Assembly: GCA_963682175.1 (NCBI GenBank)
Contig: OY821770.1
Location: forward strand, 11,624,501 to 11,688,500
DNA: 64,000 nt
Reading direction: 5' to 3'
Source: Triglochin maritima
Lineage: Eukaryota; Streptophyta; Magnoliopsida; Alismatales; Juncaginaceae
Positions 58,391 through 64,000 of this stretch are shown here, one piece after another. Below the pieces are notes generated by a model that saw only the letters and a list, made by a program, of their open reading frames with translations, was not told the origin of the DNA and did not search any database. A program made the position numbers and the translations under genes. Positions within the stretch are counted from its first letter, which is position 1; every line of letters begins with the position of its first letter.

Positions 58391-60270
58391 ATTAGTGCTA
58401 GGAACCTAGATTTTGTTTTAAAACTAGAGGTGGTTGAAGATAACAAGTTATAAAGGTTGTTTATATGTCTTGGTGCATGTAGGAATGGTTTTCTTCACGG
58501 TTGTACGTCGGTTATAGGGCTTGATGGGTGTCATTTGAAGAATAAGCTTAGAGGTACATGTTTGTCAGCAGTGGGAGTAGATGGCAACAATGAGATTTTG
58601 CCTCTGGTATTCAGTGTGGGACATATTGAAAATGATTCAAACTGGGTGTGGTTTTGCTCTCTTCTAAAACAAGCAATTGGAGAAGTAAATGACCTTGTAT
58701 TACTTAGTGATAATTGTAAGGGCTTAGAGGCAGCCATTGTTGAGCACTTCCTTCGTGTGAACATAGGACATTTATGAGGCATCTTTACAAACATTTCTGG
58801 AGACATTTTGGGGGTGATTCAATGATTGATTTGGTGTGGGGTGTTGTCAGAGCATACATAGCAAAAGATTTCAGTAGGCAAAATGGGGGGAGTTGCAGTT
58901 GGCAAATGCAGAGGCATATGAGTGGCTTAAGATAGTTAAGTTAAAGGAGAAATGTTGGGCTAGATCTCAGTTTGGAGTGAGTGTCAAGTGTGACTAACAA
59001 CATTTAAGAGTTTCAATTATTGGATATACGATGCAGACATAAGCCAACTATAATGTTTGTTGACACAATAAGACAGAAGATCATGAAACTATTTTATGGG
59101 AGGGAGAAGAAATCAAGAGATTAGGAGGATGTTCTGGTTCTGTGTGCAAGGCAATGGCTAACTAAAAAAAGCAGGGGCCTAAGTGGGTATGTGGGGCACT
59201 TGTCCAGTGATGTGAGGGCAGAAGTCCATAGCTCCACAAGGAGATGCATTGTTGAGCTAGACGTAGGGGCATGAACATGCAGTAAGTGACAACTTATTGG
59301 GCTGCCTTGCAACCATGTAACAGCATTCATGGGCACAATTAGGCATGTAGTTTGGGAACAATATGTGCATCCGTGTTACTACAATAACAAGTACAAGCTA
59401 GCTTATTCTGGCAGAATAGCTCCACTTCCAGACAAAAGACAATGAAAATGTTTAAGTCTAGGGATCTTACTGAAGGCATAAAATGCAGTTAAGGCACCAA
59501 GTAGCCAAGGAAGAAGAGAATCAGACATGCTGATGAGCCCAATAAAATTACAAGAACACATATATGCAAGAGATGCAATGGATTGGGTCATCAAGCAAGA
59601 ACATCTAAGGAACCAATACAAGGTTCCCTCTCATACTAGGGTTGGCTCCTTGTAGTTCTCCCAACAGGCATCAACAAGGTACAAATAAAACCAACATTTC
59701 AATCATTTGTAAACTTTCATATTCATATGCATTTGTACTGATGACCCTCAACTATTTTAGTGGTGCTACAACACAACCTATAACCACATCCAACAAAACC
59801 AGGGGCAAGACCATAAGAAAGAAAATGTAAGTTTAAAGTTCTTTTATTTGATCAAATATGTTCTCAACTTCTTTATTGCAAATTATTAATTATCCATTGC
59901 ATGAATTAAACAAGAATGCAACTCCATCTGAAGCACCTACACCCACTACAACACAACAAACAGTCCCCTATGTTGCAGGTACACAAACTGCGGGTCCACA
60001 GCCAGCCCGTCTCATGCACCAACACACACTGCAACTTCACAACATGACCCATCTGATGCACCAACACCCACTTCAACTCCACAACCAACACAACCAACCC
60101 CCTCTTATGTAGCTCCTGAAACCCCACATCAATCAAGAACATCCTCCCAAGTACAAGAAGACATGTTAGGAACTCCTAACTCTGAGAGGATGAAAACATA
60201 TAAGGACTTGATGGAAGCTGGCTACTCAGAGAATGATGCAATAATTGCTATATCATACTGCAACAGTTGA

Positions 60271-60793
60271 GATGTACATTTTGGTTCACTTTGGATCATG
60301 TAATCATGTGGTCTTCTTGTAGTTCAGATGTGAGTACTTATGAACAAGTTAATTTAACGTGTAATGCATTGCACTTTTCAATATCAAATGAAGTTTGAAT
60401 GAAGTAAATTGTCAGATCTAAATTTTTATACATTGCAAAGTTAGGGGTTACAGAATTGCAATTACAACTACAATTATGTAATACATTGCAGATAACAACT
60501 TCAACGGGACTTTGTTTGCCAAGTGAACAAGTTGAACACAACAAGCAACACAAAATAACCAACCAAAGCTTCATAACATTGGCCTAATGACATCAATGTC
60601 CAACAACAACAAACAAACACCATAACAATCACCAACTTGAACACATCAAACATCACAACTCCACAACCAAACATCACTACAAAATAACATTACCACGGAC
60701 ACAAAACTATTGATTACCAAATACATAATTAAACACATAAGCTAAACCAAGACATGCAGCAATTCCAAACCAAAACTTCTTCTAATGCCACCT
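60271..60793. other. Intergenic spacer between the convergent MULE-2 genes
   Basis: CAA/ACA-rich on the plus strand (60590-60790), the mirror of the TTG-rich spacer in MULE-1 at 2398-2660. No gene seen. The similar composition in the same position supports the shared plan. Confidence 0.5.
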
Positions 60794-61190
60794 TTACTCC
60801 ATGTTAACATCAGTCATTGCTTCCAGCATTTGATCTAGATTTTCAAATTTGATACTCTAAAAGGACTCATTTTTTCGCATCTCAGTTGTAAACATGGTGT
60901 CCAATAGAGGTAGCCCAGGTATTCACTCGAAATATCCACAACCTCCACCATCCTAAAATCATGAAACCCTTTTAAGCATTTTAACAAACACATAACCACT
61001 AGCCCAAAAAAACAAATTATTTAAGAAATTGACAGAGAGGAGTTACTCCAAAGTGGTAGGAACGAAAAAACCGCTTCCCTAAGCTTTTGGCCTCGCTAGA
61101 AGTGAAAACGATGACAGACATCCCACAACCACAGACCCAAATAGGATTACTTGAGATCGTCGAGTCGCTGCTCTCGTCGGTCTAGCAGAG
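60794..61190 (-). pseudogene. GRF-type zinc-finger gene of MULE-2, decayed
   Basis: Two exons: about 61190-61047 and 60952-60794, with a GT-AG intron. Exon 1 reads WVCGCGMSVIVFTSS and SLGKRFFRSYHFG. Exon 2 reads DGGGCGYFE, then TGA where the family has Trp, then IPGLPLLDTMF. The third ligand of the finger (the C after RFFR/RFFG) is Ser here. No good start codon is in frame. The exon layout equals that of the MULE-1 GRF gene. Confidence 0.7.
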
Positions 61191-61714
61191 CAGGGGGTAT
61201 AAGGGGAGGAAAGAAAGGAGAAAAAACATGGAAGAAATAGGACGGCCAAGAAGAGGGTAGGTGGTGGGAAATAAGGGAGGAAAATGTTGAGGGTGTTTAG
61301 GGCATTTAGGTCGATAATTTAGTTAATTAGGAATTAATTACGAGTGGGTAACGACGTCAAAGAGGAGAGGTAACGGAGTATTGCCTATGGGACTCATTTT
61401 GATTTCTCCGTTGCATTTGCAACACATTCATATATAATGGAAAACGTTAAAACTAGTTAAAACATCCCAAATTCCCAACTCATTCGAAACCTCCTCCACT
61501 ATTTTTCTAAAATTGCTTGTAAAAGAACATTTAAAAAGATTGTACAATCAAACTGCAAAGTGTCTAATTGATACCACTTCTCTAACACCTACCCAACCGT
61601 TCAAGAACAGAATCACCTCACTTTAACTTCCTGAAAGTGATATTTTCCTCTCGACTTTAATTATCAGAATCTTTAGCACGTGAAGCCAAAGATTGCTAGC
61701 AAGGTTAAGACTGA

Positions 61715-61872
61715 GACCACCCTTAACGGGTGGTCTTTTTCGGGCGTCTGAAAAGTTCTCCCTTGATGAGAGGACAGATCCCACCCATTAATGGGAGGGT
61801 AGATCTGGGTGGGATCCGCCCGGGTGCCCAATCCAGGGGGCCACGTGGTCCTCCCGGATTGGGTGAATTTTG

Positions 61873-61904
<32 letters not shown>

Positions 61905-62214
61905 TTTATTGTTTTCAAAAATGTTTTAAAAATTATTTAAAATCATTTTTTTCAAAAAAAAATGAAAATATGTTTTTATTTGTTTATATTTTATAAAAAA
62001 AATTGATATTTTTTGTGTTTTACCTAAAATTGATCCCCAAATGACGTGGAAGTGAGAGAATGTAGGGTACCTGGGAACTGTCGTGTGGGTGTGGTTAAGA
62101 AAAATTATTTCTGAGTGTGGTTAAGAAAATTTTAAGATGGTTGGTTTGAGCTGACGTGGTGGAGTGATAAGCTGACGTGGCTGAGAGAGTTCCTAGGAGT
62201 TGTAAATGGTGCTC
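61715..62214. mobile_element. MITE with 3-bp TGA duplication
   Basis: 500 bp. The left end is GACCACCCTTAACGGGTGG and the right end read inward GAGCACCATTTACAACTCC. TGA flanks both sides (61712-61714 and 62215-62217). A TTTTG tandem repeat lies at about 61868-61901. It is similar in build to the MITE at 50868-51293. No coding capacity. Confidence 0.6.
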
Positions 62215-62217
62215 TGA

Positions 62218-63165
62218 GAAGTTCTTGTAGTTGTTTGTAGTTGACATTCTCTCTCTCTCCAACCGCTGTCTTTACAAGAAAACACGTAGCTATTAAGATA
62301 AGATTATGTCAAGTTGTTGAATAAAGTTCATAAACATAGGCCTAAAGAGAACCTCCAACTGGTATGAGCCTCTAGTCATGTAACAATCCGAGTATCAGCC
62401 CGTACTAGTGAATTATCTATATAATGACTTCGGTTCCAAGAAGAAGAAGAAGAAGAAGAAAAGGTGGTATGACCCCATGAAAATGGAGGAAAAACAATGA
62501 AAAATGGAGTCTTAAGTCATCAACATCCAATTTATATATTATGGGTAGAAAAATTCTAACCGTTAAATAAACGTGACAGGTAAGTGTATGAAAATTGTAA
62601 CTGTTAAATAAATGAGATAGGTAATGATATGAGAGTTCACCCGTCCCTTTAACCGTTTAACGGCTAAGTATAATTAATATATATAAATATATTATTCTAT
62701 ATAATATACATATAATTTATTTGTATTCTAATTTTCTAAAAGTCCTCCAATTTCATAATACTTATGATGTTTCTATGTATGTTTGCAAGAACATTTCGTG
62801 AATGTTTTGATTATGAATTTTGCGAATGTTTTGATTATGGAATTGTGAGTGTTTTAATTATAAATTTGTAGATGATTGATATTAAATATTGTAGGTATTA
62901 TAAGTTTTAACTAGTTATTTGTTTATTCATTTGATAGGTTTTAACCATTTATCTAGTCCATTTATGTATTTCAGTATCCACTATGATTTACCTATATAAC
63001 TGTTCAAAACCGTTTACTTAAATGCAACGAGTAAAAATAAACGAATTTCTAACCGAACTGCAAACTGTTTAATTAAATAGATAAGGTCATGAATAAACCC
63101 TATAACCACCCATTTATAGCACTAACAGCAACAAATTCCATCAAACATAAATTATTTCAGACAAT
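62218..63165. other. No gene recognised; AAG microsatellite
   Basis: An (AAG)n run of about eight units lies at 62437-62463. The remainder is AT-rich with no conserved frame. Confidence 0.5.
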
Positions 63166-64000
63166 GAAAAACAAAACTAGCCCAACGGAATCAGCATGAC
63201 AAAGATGCAGTCACTTGCTGGTGAAATATACTCAAAATATCACTGGCGTAAGGAGGGGAAAAACACTTCCTTTCACAAGAAAACCCTAACATGGACAAGA
63301 TAAAAATTGCCCACAACAATTGCCTCAGCAACAATAAGAAGTCATTTGGTGAAGTCTACAGACCTCGAGTCATGGACTGTGAACCCTAGAAAATGCAAAT
63401 TGGACAGGGTCATATATGGCGATCAGCAAGACATGTAAACTACATATTCAATCTGGTGGCGGCACGGAGCAAAAACTCTTTGCTGTTATAAAACCAGGGC
63501 AACCTTGCTGATATAAAAGAAGACTACATCAATGGAAGCACTCTTGTTTCTTCTCACGACAATGAGGCAGGAAAACATGACTAGTACCTACAGCAACCTA
63601 TATAAGCTTATAAAAATCGAAAAGGTTACTGTATCCAGCGAAACAAGACGAGCACTGCTATCGGCCAATGGCCTGTAGGTATTATATCTCTGTCCCAAAA
63701 GGCAAACCTCACTTGCATTGGAAAGTCGACTCTCGCAGAGTCATGGATCCCCTAGCTTTAAAGTCGATACCAGGAACAGGAAGAGCTTCAAGATGTCATC
63801 ACTGCAAAGTAATCATAGAAAAACTTTAGCAAAGAGCAATAGCTACTAGTTACACTACAGAACTACAACTAATTTTCTTTCAATAAATTGGCATACTGTG
63901 TTCCAGCAAGACCAAATATAAATTATTTTCAAGGCCAAATTGGGGACCAGGACTAATATATGAACAAGCCAAATATTAATCTGCAATGCATGGAAATACA
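63166..64000 (-). other. Possible 3' end of a gene running off the right edge
   Basis: The composition is less AT-rich. Read on the minus strand, an acceptor-like CTTTGCAG near 63802 is followed by a short open stretch in which two frames are possible (DDILKLFLFLVSTLKLGDP then stop, or LEALPVPGIDFKARGSM). This could be a last exon and 3' UTR. No domain is recognised, and the rest of the gene would lie outside the window. Confidence 0.3.

Larger units (their letters stand above)
56898..58397. mobile_element. CACTA (En/Spm) fragment inserted in the MULE-2 transposase
   Basis: The right end is clear: repeated AGACGTCGG motifs (58025-58390) and a terminus TTCTGCATTAGTG, the reverse complement of a CACTA tip. 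MULE-2 coding sequence follows at once. At the left, CACTAAT occurs at 56898 directly after MULE-2 coding sequence, but no subterminal repeats follow it. CACTAAT may be the true tip with the subterminal region deleted, or chance at a truncation. The 3-bp flanks are CAA and CTA, a two of three match. Confidence 0.7.
55788..60270 (+). pseudogene. MuDR-type transposase of MULE-2
   Basis: The N-terminus from 55788 (MDLQDDRMCFIYKIPG) has a Pro/Thr/Gln-rich linker and an acidic stretch. The MuDR region follows: DKCVDPSCKWKCHGS (about 56600), LQIKTLHNEHICSS, MATNKWMVDHFYKWLL and WRGREFALKKIHGYKQ, close to MULE-1. At about 56898 a CACTA fragment intervenes, and the protein resumes at about 58405: GLDGCHLKNKLRGTCLS (catalytic Asp), LVLLSDNCKGLEA, and MRHLYKHFWRHFGG. 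A SWIM finger follows (IGLPCNHVTAFMG, about 59300) and a zinc-knuckle remnant, CKRCNGLGHQARTS, whose last Cys is Ser. The tail reads to a TGA at 60268. Many stops after 58770 make it non-functional. Confidence 0.85.
55788..61190 (+). mobile_element. MULE-2: Mutator-like element with GRF gene, interrupted by a CACTA fragment
   Basis: The transposase (plus) and a GRF zinc-finger gene (minus) converge, as in MULE-1 but flipped as a whole. The terminal inverted repeats were not identified, so the limits given are those of the coding remnants. The left side adjoins a truncated retrotransposon. The GRF remnant gives the minimum right extent. Confidence 0.7.

Overview
This window is nuclear DNA of a flowering plant, most likely a eudicot. 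It is AT-rich, contains a spliced auxin-biosynthesis gene of the YUCCA family (three exons, minus strand, 21199-23429), and is otherwise almost entirely transposable elements in several layers of nesting. The species cannot be told from the sequence. The YUCCA gene is the only locus that looks like an intact host gene; a possible last exon of another gene lies near the right edge (minus strand, about 63.7 kb).

Left third (1.5-20.8 kb): one Mutator-like element (MULE-1) with ~240-bp terminal inverted repeats and a perfect 9-bp target duplication (TAACTTATA at 1506-1514 and 20827-20835). Two LTR retrotransposons have split it: a Tekay/Del-type Ty3-gypsy element (3079-11328, TSD GGTGG) and a gag-protease-only gypsy-like element (11602-18962, TSD ACAAC, Asp-tRNA primer site). 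Without them MULE-1 would be about 3.7 kb, holding a GRF zinc-finger gene at the left and a decayed MuDR-type transposase coming in from the right. MULE-1 ends about 360 bp past the YUCCA stop codon.

Middle (25-46 kb): an LTR with no internal region (25203-26668), a SINE-like fragment, and MULE-3 (about 30.9-37.7 kb). MULE-3 has a FAR1/FHY3-type transposase on the minus strand facing a plant-mobile-domain gene on the plus strand. A 22-bp minisatellite fills one intron of each gene and the space between them. A Tork-type Ty1-copia element follows (39233-44466), then a solo Tekay LTR (45103-46321, TSD CCTAC).

Right third (48-64 kb): a diverged LTR, a dead hAT transposase carrying two MITEs, a lone LTR with an initiator-Met primer site, and MULE-2. 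MULE-2 has a transposase of the MULE-1 type, interrupted by a CACTA fragment with a Ulp1-like protease, and a convergent GRF gene. A further MITE lies at 61715-62214.

How the parts relate: all three MULEs place the transposase and a second gene tail to tail, as mudrA and mudrB lie in maize MuDR. The second gene is GRF, GRF or PMD. Most element genes are dead, often through Trp codons turned into TGA or TAG. A palindromic GGTCGACCG module recurs in the LTRs of unrelated retrotransposon families.
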